DNA from: Streptosporangium sp. NBC_01495 | GTDB taxonomy: Bacteria; Actinomycetota; Actinomycetes; Streptosporangiales; Streptosporangiaceae | Assembly (NCBI RefSeq): GCF_036250735.1 | Contig: NZ_CP109430.1 | Location: forward strand, 1,302,001-1,366,000 | Direction: 5' to 3' | DNA: 64,000 nucleotides | Shown: piece by piece, positions 45,362 through 53,719 of the stretch | Position numbering within the stretch: the first letter of the stretch is position 1 | Layout: the number at the start of each line of letters is the position of its first letter | Notes under the pieces: generated by a model | The model's input: the letters and a program-made list of their open reading frames with translations, nothing else | Databases searched by the model: none | What the model was told of the DNA's origin: nothing | Program-made: the position numbers and the translations under genes

Positions 45362-46696
45362 CTACCGGCCAGGGATCTCCGGAGTGACCGCAGGGTGAGC
45401 AATGAACAACATGGTCTGCTCGCGCAGGTCGAGGATGAGGGGCGTGGACTCGGTAAGGGCCAGTTGCTTGTCGATACGCTGAACCCGCTGTACGACTGGG
45501 ACTGTCCGCAACTCCGGCCGGGTGTCGAGTACACCTCGAAGCGACTCGGCTGCTCCATCCAGTTCGCCAGCTGTCAGCTGTGCTGCCACCAGGTCGAGAG
45601 TCGCCGCGGCGAGCAGGCTTGGCCCCTGGTCATTGGGATCGGTGGACAGCAGATACACCGACTCCCGCGCATGCTCTTGGGCGTGCTGCAGGTCCTCGCG
45701 ACTCCCCATTGCGTGGTATGCCTCGCTCGCGTAGTACGCAGCCTTGCCGGTTGAAAAGCGAAATACGCCCGGCTCTTCGATGAGCTCTGTCTCAGTCCCG
45801 GCCTCCCGGACATCAATGGCGGCTGCGATGACCCGAGAGAACTCGGAACGATCTTGCATCGCCGCGACGGCGCGGGCCTGCTGGCTCACCAGCCGCAGCA
45901 TGTCTGATCCGGCCGTGGCGGTCTCGCGCGCCGTGTTGGCAATGTCAGCGGCGCGACGGTAGTCGCCTCGCCAGTAGGCGACGTTGGACTGCACCCACCG
46001 AGCGTAGCTGCGCAGGCGGTTGTCTTCGGTGAGCTCGGCGCATACGAGGGCGGTACGGATGTGTGTCTCCGCCTCGTACGGGTGATTCAGGTCGGCGCTG
46101 ATGTGGGCGAGCAGCGCGCACAACTTACCCACCACGAGGTATAGGCGTCGTTCCTGATCGAGTGGGTGGCGGCTGTCCAGCACGGTGAAGACTTCGTTGC
46201 GCAGCTCGGCGACGTGGCGGAATGCGACGTATGGCGGGCGGCGCAGGTACTCCACCGCGAGCTGGCCCACGTCGGCGTCGAATTGGTCAAGGGTATGCTC
46301 GTCCACCCGGCGGATGCGCCGGGTGAATTGGGCCGAGTCGTCAGCGACCGTGACTATCTCCTCATGGGCTGTGGGGCCTGGCCTGGTTTCGTATGGTTCT
46401 CTCCAGTATGCGTGGTCACCTTCGCTAGGAACTGCCCGGGGTGGCATAGGCGTCATAAGCGGTGGAGGCGCGAACAGCTCATTAACGGAATGTTCGAACA
46501 GGTGCTCCAGAATGCGGCAGCATAAGGGGCGAGGAAGCCTCTTGATCTCTCCGGCGCGCCAGCGTTCCCACTGCCGTTCACTGACTACGTACGTGCTGTT
46601 CATGCTTCGGGACGCCTCTCCGAAGGCAGCAATGGCGTCGGCCGATGTCCAGTGGCGTCGCGCTGCCAGCGACGCGAGCAGTGTGGGATAGCCCAT
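45362..46696 (-). CDS. Helix-turn-helix/TPR regulator
   Basis: 444 residues from ATG 46696; AAGGAG lies in front, and 46729 has no site. Residues 1-80 hold an unusual HTH (TSADAIAAFGEASRSMNSTY, VVSERQWERWRAGEIKRLPR). Residues about 150-430 are a TPR-like helical array (AELRNEVFTVLDSRHPLDQE, HPYEAETHIRTALVCAELTE, EHARESVYLLSTDPNDQGPS). This resembles actinobacterial regulators that sit near secondary-metabolite genes. It is divergent from the radical SAM cluster, across about 210 bases, and so is the best candidate for controlling it. Confidence 0.72.
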   Translation of the reverse strand: MGYPTLLASLAARRHWTSADAIAAFGEASRSMNSTYVVSERQWERWRAGEIKRLPRPLCCRILEHLFEHSVNELFAPPPLMTPMPPRAVPSEGDHAYWREPYETRPGPTAHEEIVTVADDSAQFTRRIRRVDEHTLDQFDADVGQLAVEYLRRPPYVAFRHVAELRNEVFTVLDSRHPLDQERRLYLVVGKLCALLAHISADLNHPYEAETHIRTALVCAELTEDNRLRSYARWVQSNVAYWRGDYRRAADIANTARETATAGSDMLRLVSQQARAVAAMQDRSEFSRVIAAAIDVREAGTETELIEEPGVFRFSTGKAAYYASEAYHAMGSREDLQHAQEHARESVYLLSTDPNDQGPSLLAAATLDLVAAQLTAGELDGAAESLRGVLDTRPELRTVPVVQRVQRIDKQLALTESTPLILDLREQTMLFIAHPAVTPEIPGR

Positions 46697-46907
46697 TCTT
46701 TTCTGCTTTCTCCTTAGACGGGGCGGCATGGCCGGCGCGCTTCTCTAGTAATGCCGAGATTCAGTTAGAGCGCTATGGCATCGACGCGGTATGTCGTCCA
46801 AGCGTCGAAAGATGACGCCCTTATGTCGTCGTGTTGTCACTCTCCGTGCGGTCATGGTGTAGAGGGACGCTGCAAGACGGATTCCGATCGCATGCGGAGG
46901 CGTAACC

Positions 46908-47600
46908 GTGATGCCCGACCTGGCAATGATCTCTACGGAATCGCTGGCCGCCGAGATGCGATTGGCTCTGCGCCTCGCCACAGCTTCGACCCAGTACGGC
47001 GCCTTTGCTGTCCCCTCGGTGGGGCATCGTAGAGGCCTGCCGTTCCCAGATGGCCCTGGGACGCACCACCGGTTTTCCTTCCGGGGAGGCGTCCCGCAGC
47101 AGCTCGCGCTGACCGTGCTGGACGACGGAACAGCGGCCGGGCGCTTCCACGGCGGGGCGGGGTTCATGATGCTCCGCTCCCAACGTCGAGCTGAGCACGC
47201 CGAAGCGGAGGAGGCGGGGCGCCCTTTGGTGACCCGGTTCGACCCTCGCACCCTGAAGGACCTGACCGGACGGCGGGATGGCGCGATGCTGATGCTCGCC
47301 GCTTTGTGCCCGGGCATCCTCACCGACGCCGGACGAGAACAGCACGGCAGCCAGTGGCGACACACTGTACGGTTACGCGACCTGGCCAGCACCGCCTCAG
47401 CGGTGTGCGCGGTCACGCCTGGGGCGGCGGAGTTAGAGGTCACCCAGTACGGGGATCGGGATCTGTGGGACGAGTTGCAGGCCGCCTACATGGCCTGGGG
47501 TCGTGCTGGTCAGCCCGGCCGAGACAGGTTCGGCATGACCGTGAGCCTCGATGGCCAGCGGATATGGCTAGATCACCCCATGAAAGTTCTCACGCCCTAA
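46908..47600 (+). CDS. Protein resembling the C-terminal domain of PCMT-like RiPP methyltransferases
   Basis: 230 residues from GTG 46908 (or ATG 46911) with GGAGG seven bases upstream, so it is a stand-alone gene. The ending YGDRDLWDELQAAYMAWGRA, GQPGRDRFGMTVSLDGQRIW, LDHP is like the tail domain of actinobacterial protein-isoaspartyl-type methyltransferases associated with lanthipeptide and FxLD clusters (a WDE...W...G.P...RFG.TV...GQ..WLD pattern). The methyltransferase domain itself is absent. The middle (GRFHGGAGFMMLRSQRRAEH) is not familiar. It might be a substrate- or partner-binding module. A hairpin terminator follows, so it may be transcribed apart from the radical SAM genes. Confidence 0.5.
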   Translation: MMPDLAMISTESLAAEMRLALRLATASTQYGAFAVPSVGHRRGLPFPDGPGTHHRFSFRGGVPQQLALTVLDDGTAAGRFHGGAGFMMLRSQRRAEHAEAEEAGRPLVTRFDPRTLKDLTGRRDGAMLMLAALCPGILTDAGREQHGSQWRHTVRLRDLASTASAVCAVTPGAAELEVTQYGDRDLWDELQAAYMAWGRAGQPGRDRFGMTVSLDGQRIWLDHPMKVLTP

Positions 47601-47611
47601 GCCGGTCGTGA

Positions 47612-47637
47612 CACGGAGAAAGCAGACTCTCTCCGTG
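47612..47637 (+). terminator. Hairpin before the radical SAM operon
   Basis: CACGGAGA at 47612-47619 and TCTCCGTG at 47630-47637 are exact complements, with a ten-base loop, 12 bases after the preceding stop. Confidence 0.6.
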
Positions 47638-47745
47638 CCGCCGTGATCAGACCCGTGAGCGGCGAGGAGTATCGGACCGCTTGCCCTGTGGGACTGAGCT
47701 CGACAGGAGTTTTGTTGCCTGGATCTCCTAACCGCGAGGAGGATC

Positions 47746-48939
47746 ATGCCGCCGGACCTGCTTCAAACGTCGCCTTACCTCACTCATGTCGCGCCGGGTA
47801 CCGATCCATCGGTCATCTACCTGACCGACACCTTCGGACCGACCTTTCCCCAGGGGGATCCTCCGGCGGCCGACGTAGTTTTCGGGATCATCGGGCTCGA
47901 CCGCCAGATTGTGTGGCAAAACGACCAGCGGGTGCTGGAGCTGCTCACGACGTGCGCGCCGCAGCCCTACAGTGTCCAGCAGCTGGTGGGACGATTCGGG
48001 GCCGATCGGGTCGGCGCGGCTGTTGGCCGCACCTGGCTGCAGAGGCCCGACGATCTGTGCCGGGAGTATCGGCTGGTGTCAGGGGAGATCGAGGTCACCG
48101 CCCATTGCAACTGGGGTTGTCGTTTCTGCCCCGTCGCCAATGACCCGAAGCCCCGTCAGACCATGCCGATGGACCTGTTCGAGGAGATCATCGCCAAGTT
48201 GGCCGAGGTCGAAACGATCGACTACGTGACCTTCCAGTTCTTCAACGAACCCACCTTGGACAAGTACTTCACCGACCGTGTCGCGGTGCTGGCCCGGTAC
48301 GGCCTTCAGCTCGCGCTCTACACCAACGCCTCAGGACTCAACCGCGACAAAATCGACGCTCTGAGCCGCCACGGCGTTCTCCGGCATCTCATCGTCAACC
48401 TGCCCAGCACCGACCCACAGGAGTTCGCGGAGCTCACCGGATCACGCAGTTACCGGCGTACCGTGCAGAACCTAGAGCAGGCGATCCGCGCCGGATTCCG
48501 CGTCCAGATCGTGGTAAACGGTGTCGGTGAACGCCTGGTGCGCAACCTCACCGAAGTGGCTCGCCGGTATGAGCCACTCGGGGTTGAGGTCTCCCCGAGT
48601 CTGACGTGCGACCGGGTAGGCGAAGTGGGGGCGGAGTACTTCCAGGATGTGCGGATGGGCGGCCGACTCACTGGATGCGGGTGGCCGGTCCACCACGCCA
48701 ACGTCAGCGTTCGCGGTGACCTGTTCTTGTGCTGCAACGACTACTACCAGCGCGAGGTGTTCGGGAACATCCGCGACGGCTCGATCGACGACCTCATGAG
48801 CAATGACGACGCGGTGCGCCTGCGAAGGCGTGTTTTTGGGGTGGCCGAGGCCGCCGACGATTTCCTGTGCCGACGCTGCCACAACCAGAAACTCGACTTT
48901 CCCGGCCGGGACTTCCGGCCCATCGCGACCTTCGGATAA
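47746..48939 (+). CDS. Radical SAM/SPASM protein with N-terminal RRE-like domain
   Basis: 397 residues; ATG 47746 with GAGGAGG five bases upstream. C121-N-W-G-C125-R-F-C128 binds the SAM-cleaving 4Fe-4S cluster. VTFQFFNEPTLDKYF fits the GGE-like SAM region. The C-terminal 80 residues have GCGWPVHHANVSVRGDLFLC, CNDYYQREVFGNIRDGSIDD and CRRC, a SPASM/twitch pattern with further Cys ligands for an auxiliary cluster. Residues 50-105 (QRVLELLTTCAPQPYSVQQL and VGRFGADRVGAAV) look like a PqqD/RRE winged helix, which would bind a leader peptide. It probably modifies a peptide or related substrate. First gene of the operon. Confidence 0.78.
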   Translation: MPPDLLQTSPYLTHVAPGTDPSVIYLTDTFGPTFPQGDPPAADVVFGIIGLDRQIVWQNDQRVLELLTTCAPQPYSVQQLVGRFGADRVGAAVGRTWLQRPDDLCREYRLVSGEIEVTAHCNWGCRFCPVANDPKPRQTMPMDLFEEIIAKLAEVETIDYVTFQFFNEPTLDKYFTDRVAVLARYGLQLALYTNASGLNRDKIDALSRHGVLRHLIVNLPSTDPQEFAELTGSRSYRRTVQNLEQAIRAGFRVQIVVNGVGERLVRNLTEVARRYEPLGVEVSPSLTCDRVGEVGAEYFQDVRMGGRLTGCGWPVHHANVSVRGDLFLCCNDYYQREVFGNIRDGSIDDLMSNDDAVRLRRRVFGVAEAADDFLCRRCHNQKLDFPGRDFRPIATFG

Positions 48940-48955
48940 TCGGATAAGAGGCATC

Positions 48956-49918
48956 ATGTCGCAGCCAGTGCGGGTCTGGTACGTCGCCGCCCAGCGGCTA
49001 TGCAACTTCGACTGCCCATACTGCGTGTCCATCGGGTCCTGGGCCAAGAGCCGCCGCTATGACTGGAAAGACCCCGGCGACCGGGAGACGTTCACTGCGA
49101 TCACGGCCTGGCTCGGGTCGCGGCCCTTCGAGGTCGAGGTGCGCCTAGGCAGTCTGGGCGAGCCTTTTGCCTCGCCGTTCTTCCTGGAAAGGGCGGGCTG
49201 GCTCACCCAACGACCGGGCGTGCGGTATGTGGAACTGCTGTCCAACGCCTCCTTGTTGAAGCAGCGGCTGCCCACCATCGAATCTGCGGCCAACCTCGGG
49301 AAGCTGTCGCTGTGGCTCACCTGGCACGAGGACCAGATGAGTCTGGAGAAGTTCATCGGCGCCGCCCGCTTCGCGCAAGAGGAGTACGGCTGCTTCGTCG
49401 TGGTGAACGCTCTGCTGTTCAACGACACCGCGACGGTCGACCGGGTGAAGATCGCGGCGCTGGAGGCTGGACTGCGGTTCAACGCCGACCTCGGCTACGA
49501 CCCCTTCGCCCCGTCTGAGTCCTTCGAGCACACCGGCGACGCCGCAGCGGCGGTCCCGCTGATGCGGACCGCGGATGCGCTGAGCGCTGTGGTCGCCTGC
49601 GGCGGCGACGGCGCGCTCACCGAGGTTGCCCTACTGGGTCTGACCTCCCCGCTGGGCCGTCCCTGCCGCGCCGGCCACGACTACCTGTTCATCGACATCC
49701 ACGGTCAGATCTACCGGTGTTCGCGATACGCGGTCATGGACCGGAACTCCGATGGCAACATCTTGGACCCGGCGTTCGAGCTGAGCCTGCGCCCCGAGCG
49801 GTGGGCGCCGTGCGAGGCGGCCAGCGGCTGCTGCAACAAAGAGGATTTCCTGAACCTTCAGGCAGCTGACGGTCTACGAAGAGACGGCATTCCCAGTCTC
49901 GGCTGGACCGACGCCTGA
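48956..49918 (+). CDS. Second radical SAM enzyme
   Basis: 320 residues, ATG 48956 with AAGAGG upstream, 16 bases after the first radical SAM gene. C16-N-F-D-C20-P-Y-C23 near the N-terminus, then VRLGSLGEPFASPFF (GGE-like) and a barrel-type middle. The C-terminus has PCRAGHDYLFIDIHGQIYRC and ASGCCNKEDFL, a Cys-rich end like a short SPASM. It has no N-terminal extension. Two different radical SAM enzymes in a row suggest two radical steps on one substrate. The reaction is unknown. Confidence 0.78.
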   Translation: MSQPVRVWYVAAQRLCNFDCPYCVSIGSWAKSRRYDWKDPGDRETFTAITAWLGSRPFEVEVRLGSLGEPFASPFFLERAGWLTQRPGVRYVELLSNASLLKQRLPTIESAANLGKLSLWLTWHEDQMSLEKFIGAARFAQEEYGCFVVVNALLFNDTATVDRVKIAALEAGLRFNADLGYDPFAPSESFEHTGDAAAAVPLMRTADALSAVVACGGDGALTEVALLGLTSPLGRPCRAGHDYLFIDIHGQIYRCSRYAVMDRNSDGNILDPAFELSLRPERWAPCEAASGCCNKEDFLNLQAADGLRRDGIPSLGWTDA

Positions 49919-49946
49919 GCACCGATAACCCCTTGTGGAGGAACCC

Positions 49947-50756
49947 ATGCTGCTCGGTGACCTGTCTTGGCCGGACTTTGAGTCCCGGGCCCACGACGGC
50001 TACGCCATCGTGCCCGTCGGAGCCGTGGAACCCCACGGCCCTCATCTGCCGCTCGCGACCGACACAATGATCAGCGAGTACTTCGCCAGGCGGCTCGCGG
50101 CCGACCTGGACGGCGGGTATGTCACGCCCTCGATCGGCTACGGCGTCGCCACCCCGCCGTTCCGTCTCGGAGGAACCTTTCCCGGTGTCATCAGCATCAG
50201 CGGATCGACGTTCATGAACCTCATTGGCGACGTGTTGGTGGCACTCGCCCGCGACGGCGTCCGCAGGTTCGTCATCGTCAACTCCGCGATCGACAACGTG
50301 AGTTTCCTGTGCGAGGCAGCGCGGCTGCTGACCGCCGGTGTCCCCCACGCCCGCGTCATGATCGTCAACTGGTGGGACGTCGTCGGCGAACAGTTCCGTG
50401 ACGACCTGGCCGACGAGACCGGCGTTGCCCGTGACAACGATCACCACGCGGCGCTGGTCGAGTCGAGCCTGGTCATGCACATCGCCCCCGACTCTGTTCA
50501 GCCTGACCAGCTCTCCAGCGCCTCCCCCTCCGAGCGGGCACCGCGCAGGATGCGCTATCACGTTTTCCCCCTGCCAGCAGATGCCACGACCGACTCCGGC
50601 ATCGTCTACATCGCGGACAAGGCCAGTGCTGGCATCGGCGAGCGAGTCGCCGAACAGGTCGCTACGCAGATGAGGGCCGCGGTTCGCCGGGAGTTTGCCG
50701 ACCACGACCAGAGCCACCAGGCCCCGCTCGCGGACAGGCAAGGAGCCATCCCATGA
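49947..50756 (+). CDS. Creatininase-family protein with altered metal site
   Basis: 269 residues from ATG 49947, GTGGAGG upstream. Start of the family: VPVGAVEPHGPHLPLATD with Glu28, His30 and Asp39, spaced as in creatininase. Where relatives read NGHGGN or NGHYEN, residues 112-117 are NSAIDN. So the metal-binding His becomes Ala114 and the acidic ligand Asp116. A later VESSLVMHIAPDSV matches the ETS helix. Relatives include creatininase, FAPy deformylase and MftE, the protease that trims the mycofactocin precursor. The placement next to radical SAM and GT2 genes favours a MftE-like role, but the site loss suggests changed or lost catalysis. Overlaps the next gene (ATGA). Confidence 0.72.
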   Translation: MLLGDLSWPDFESRAHDGYAIVPVGAVEPHGPHLPLATDTMISEYFARRLAADLDGGYVTPSIGYGVATPPFRLGGTFPGVISISGSTFMNLIGDVLVALARDGVRRFVIVNSAIDNVSFLCEAARLLTAGVPHARVMIVNWWDVVGEQFRDDLADETGVARDNDHHAALVESSLVMHIAPDSVQPDQLSSASPSERAPRRMRYHVFPLPADATTDSGIVYIADKASAGIGERVAEQVATQMRAAVRREFADHDQSHQAPLADRQGAIP

Positions 50757-51997
50757 GACGATCACAAACCGGCGAGGACACCAAAGACAGCGGCGTGTTC
50801 TTCTTGTTCTCCCCGTCTGCTTCCTACCCACAGCCTTTCGCCTGTCTGATCGACCGTCGCGCCCGGATCGTGCACGCCTGGAGCAGCGCGCTCGAACAGC
50901 CCGACCCCGCGCTCGACCCGCCGACCTACCTGCGGGGCTGGAATCATGTGGAACTGGACGGCGAGGGAAACCTGTATGCCCTGGTTCCGCTTCATTCGTT
51001 GCTGAAACTCCGCCCGGACTCCACTCTCGCCTGGAGGGCCCAGCTGCCGGTGCATCACGACCTGGACATCGGCTTGACCGGTGTCCATGTGCTCACCGAG
51101 GAGCCTCGGTTGATCCCATGGCGCGGCGGCACCCACGTCCTGCTGGACAACACGGTGACGATTCTCAGCCGCGACGGTGACTTCCTCGTAGCCCATTCAC
51201 TGTACGACGTACTCATCTCCCACCCCACCCTGCGGTCGCTGATCGACGACGAGATCGGGCGCCGCAGAGCGAGTTCACCGGATCTCGACGCCGTAGCACG
51301 CTCCTACATCCTGAACCGGTCGAGCGGCTATCACCGGGGACGAGAGGTTTCCCGGCTTCTACGGGACCTGCCTGGCTCGCCCGCCGATGTGCTGCACGCC
51401 AACACGGTCGAGATCCTTGACGCCCATCCTGCTGGGATATGGGGACACGGCGATGTGCTGGTCTCCTTGCGAGATCTCAACCTGATCGCGGTGCTTGACC
51501 TGGCGGCCCGGTCGGTGCGGTGGTGGTGGGGGCCTGGTGAGCTGTCGGGCCAGCATCAGCCCTCCGTCCTGCCCGGCGGCACCGTACTCGTCTTCGACAA
51601 CGGTCACGGGGTGGGCCGCTCCCGAGGGCTGGAGATCGACCCGAGCAGTAACTCGATCGTGTGGCAGTACACAGCCGACCCACCGGAAAGTCTGTTCTGC
51701 GCGATGGCCGGCGGCTGCGAAAGGCTCCCGAACGGCAACATCCTGATCAGCGACGCCCAAGCCGGCCGGGCCATCGAAGTGACCCGCGATGGGAGAACCG
51801 TATGGGCCGTCCAGATCCGCACTATCCGATCGTCGTCCGCCGTCTCCCGCACAGAGCTCTACCGCATCTCAGCGGTCCCCGCCCCGGTCGTCACGACCCT
51901 GTACGGTGGCGACGAGGCGGCCCGGCGTCTGGCTCACGAACGGGTGCGGTGCGAGCTCGGCGACGATGTCCGTCTCGATCTCAGGAGCGCTCCGTGA
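50753..51997 (+). CDS. Arylsulfotransferase (ASST)-like beta-propeller protein
   Basis: 414 residues, start overlapping the previous stop. Repeated propeller strands: HVELDGEGNLYALVPLHSLL, LDIGLTGVHVL, DVLHANTVEILDAHPAGIWG, DVLVSLRDLNLIAVLDLAAR and HQPSVLPGGTVLVFDNGHGV, then CERLPNGNILISDAQAGRAI. This is the pattern of bacterial arylsulfotransferases, in which a catalytic His carries the sulfuryl group from one phenol to another. Candidate His residues are in LHANT and GQHQP. It has no signal peptide, unlike secreted ASST, so it acts in the cytoplasm and may have another role. Next gene overlaps (GTGA). Confidence 0.68.
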   Translation: MRRSQTGEDTKDSGVFFLFSPSASYPQPFACLIDRRARIVHAWSSALEQPDPALDPPTYLRGWNHVELDGEGNLYALVPLHSLLKLRPDSTLAWRAQLPVHHDLDIGLTGVHVLTEEPRLIPWRGGTHVLLDNTVTILSRDGDFLVAHSLYDVLISHPTLRSLIDDEIGRRRASSPDLDAVARSYILNRSSGYHRGREVSRLLRDLPGSPADVLHANTVEILDAHPAGIWGHGDVLVSLRDLNLIAVLDLAARSVRWWWGPGELSGQHQPSVLPGGTVLVFDNGHGVGRSRGLEIDPSSNSIVWQYTADPPESLFCAMAGGCERLPNGNILISDAQAGRAIEVTRDGRTVWAVQIRTIRSSSAVSRTELYRISAVPAPVVTTLYGGDEAARRLAHERVRCELGDDVRLDLRSAP

Positions 51998-52968
51998 TCA
52001 GTGTGATCATCCCTACCGCCGACCGTCCGGGGCCACTGCACCGGGCACTACGCAGCCTGTCGCGCCAGAGGTTCCGCGACTTCGAGGTCATCGTCGTACG
52101 CGACGGCGGCCGATCGTCGCGTCCAGTCGTGGACAGCTGGAGGTTTGAGCTGCGGCTGACACTGCGCGACGTCGATCCTCGCCAGGGTGTCTCCCACGCC
52201 CGCAACGTTGGCCTGGCCGCAGCCTCGGGGGAGTACGTCGCCTTCCTCGACGATGACGACATCTACCTGCCCGGCCACCTGGAGGTGGCCCACCGGATCC
52301 TGCGCCGGGGCGACGCCGACACCGTCTACGGCGGAGCGCTGGTCAGCCCCCGCTGGATCGAGGCCATTCCCCGCTCCCCGCACACACTGCCTCGCAAGGA
52401 CTATCCCTTCGACGACCTGTTCCTCCTGGTCGCCAACTTCATCCACACCGGCTCGGTCGTCACCCGCAACTTCACCCCCACGACGGTCCGCTTCGACGAG
52501 CAGATGACGCATTGTGAGGACTGGGACATGTGGCTATCACTGCGGCGGACCCTTGGCCACCGCTTCGCGTTCCTTGGCGAGATCACCTGCGTCTACCACC
52601 AGGTCCCACAGGCCACCAGCGCGGTCTCTGCGGCATACCGAACCAGTCCCACCCCCTTCACCCTCGCCCGCGCCCGCCTGTACGACAAATGGCCGACCGC
52701 AAACCCGCTCGTCGCCGCCCACCGCGATTGGTTCCGGCAGTTCGACGACCGCCTCGACACCTGCATCGAGCTCGAACACCCCATCCCCGCGCACAGCTAC
52801 GAACATGCTGTCCGCGCGCTCCACACCGACTTCACCTTCGCCGTCCCGCCCAGCGCGGCCCTGCTAGACGCTCTCTTGCCCGAAACTTCCCTCGCCCCAA
52901 GCGTCCCTGGATCCTCTTCTCCCGAGACCGATGGTCACTTGCGCGCGGCAGCCCATGTCTCGCGGTGA
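51994..52968 (+). CDS. Family 2 glycosyltransferase
   Basis: 324 residues from GTG 51994, AGGAG seven bases upstream; the longer frame is antisense or unrelated. GT-A fold: SVIIPTADRPGPLHRALRSL, FEVIVVRDGG, GVSHARNVGLAAASGEYVAF then LDDDDIYLPGHLEVA with the metal-binding D-x-D. The segment HCEDWDMWLSLRRT supplies the ED acceptor motif. Inverting, nucleotide-sugar dependent. No membrane helix. In mycofactocin a GT2 protein (MftF) glycosylates the product. A similar late tailoring role here is inferred. Overlaps the methyltransferase gene by 14 bases. Confidence 0.85.
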   Translation: MISVIIPTADRPGPLHRALRSLSRQRFRDFEVIVVRDGGRSSRPVVDSWRFELRLTLRDVDPRQGVSHARNVGLAAASGEYVAFLDDDDIYLPGHLEVAHRILRRGDADTVYGGALVSPRWIEAIPRSPHTLPRKDYPFDDLFLLVANFIHTGSVVTRNFTPTTVRFDEQMTHCEDWDMWLSLRRTLGHRFAFLGEITCVYHQVPQATSAVSAAYRTSPTPFTLARARLYDKWPTANPLVAAHRDWFRQFDDRLDTCIELEHPIPAHSYEHAVRALHTDFTFAVPPSAALLDALLPETSLAPSVPGSSSPETDGHLRAAAHVSR

Positions 52969-53674
52969 CAGCGTGGCAGCACCCTACGATGGCTTCGCCG
53001 AGACCTTCGCCGACGAAGCATCCGGCAGCGCTTACAACGCCTTCTACGACCGGCCCACCGTCCTCGATCTCATCGGTGACGTCAACGGCCAACGCGTTCT
53101 GGACGCCGGGTGTGGGCCCGGTCTGTACCTGGCCGAACTAGTCGCGCGAGGCGCCGATGCCATCGGATTCGACCAAAGCGCCGACATGGTCCGGTACGCC
53201 CGCCGACGCCTTGGCCCCGGCGTATCCGTATACCAACACGACCTTGATGACCCCCTTGACCGGATGCCCGACGCCACTGTTGACCTCATCCTCGCGACGT
53301 TGGTCATCCACTACGTCCGCGACCGCGTTGCCGCCCTGCGCGAACTACATCGTGTCCTGCGCCCGTGGGGACGGCTTGTCCTGTCCACCAGCCACCCGGC
53401 TGCTGACTGGCTTGCCGACGGCGGCAGCTACTTCGACGCCCGACACGTCGAAGAGACCTGGTCCTGTGGCCTGCTCCACAGATACTGGCGTCAGCCCCTC
53501 CAGCGCTGGGTCGAGGAGTTCACCGCCGCGAACTTCACCATCGAACACCTGGTGGAACACCGGCCCGTACCGAAAATGGCGCACCGGCACCCAGCCGAAT
53601 ACATCAAACTCTCCCGCGAGCCCGGATTCATCGCTTTCCGTCTCGTCAAGCGCCCTACCCAAGCCCCATGCTGA
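52955..53674 (+). CDS. Class I SAM-dependent methyltransferase
   Basis: 239 residues from ATG 52955 (GTG 52973 also possible). Motif I VLDAGCGPGLYLAELVARGA, acidic GFDQSADMV, motif II/III VDLILATLVIHYVRDR and VLRPWGRLVLSTSHPAADWL. The C-terminal part, including WVEEFTAANFTIEHLVEHRP, is the substrate lid. The AdoMet site is complete. The target cannot be stated; placed in this operon it probably O-, N- or C-methylates the product. Confidence 0.86.
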   Translation: MSRGDSVAAPYDGFAETFADEASGSAYNAFYDRPTVLDLIGDVNGQRVLDAGCGPGLYLAELVARGADAIGFDQSADMVRYARRRLGPGVSVYQHDLDDPLDRMPDATVDLILATLVIHYVRDRVAALRELHRVLRPWGRLVLSTSHPAADWLADGGSYFDARHVEETWSCGLLHRYWRQPLQRWVEEFTAANFTIEHLVEHRPVPKMAHRHPAEYIKLSREPGFIAFRLVKRPTQAPC

Positions 53675-53719
53675 CCGAGAAGTAGACAGAACAGCTGTGC
53701 TGAACTGCAAAAATACACT

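Noticed and set aside
46811-46861. 16-codon ORF MTPLCRRVVTLRAVMV
   Set aside because: Too short, no clear ribosome site, no relation to known precursors.
46775-46907. Cys-rich frame (MASTRYVVQASKDD..., with SSCCHSPCGHG) as a peptide precursor
   Set aside because: It has no stop before running through the next gene in another frame, and no ribosome site. No other convincing precursor was found.
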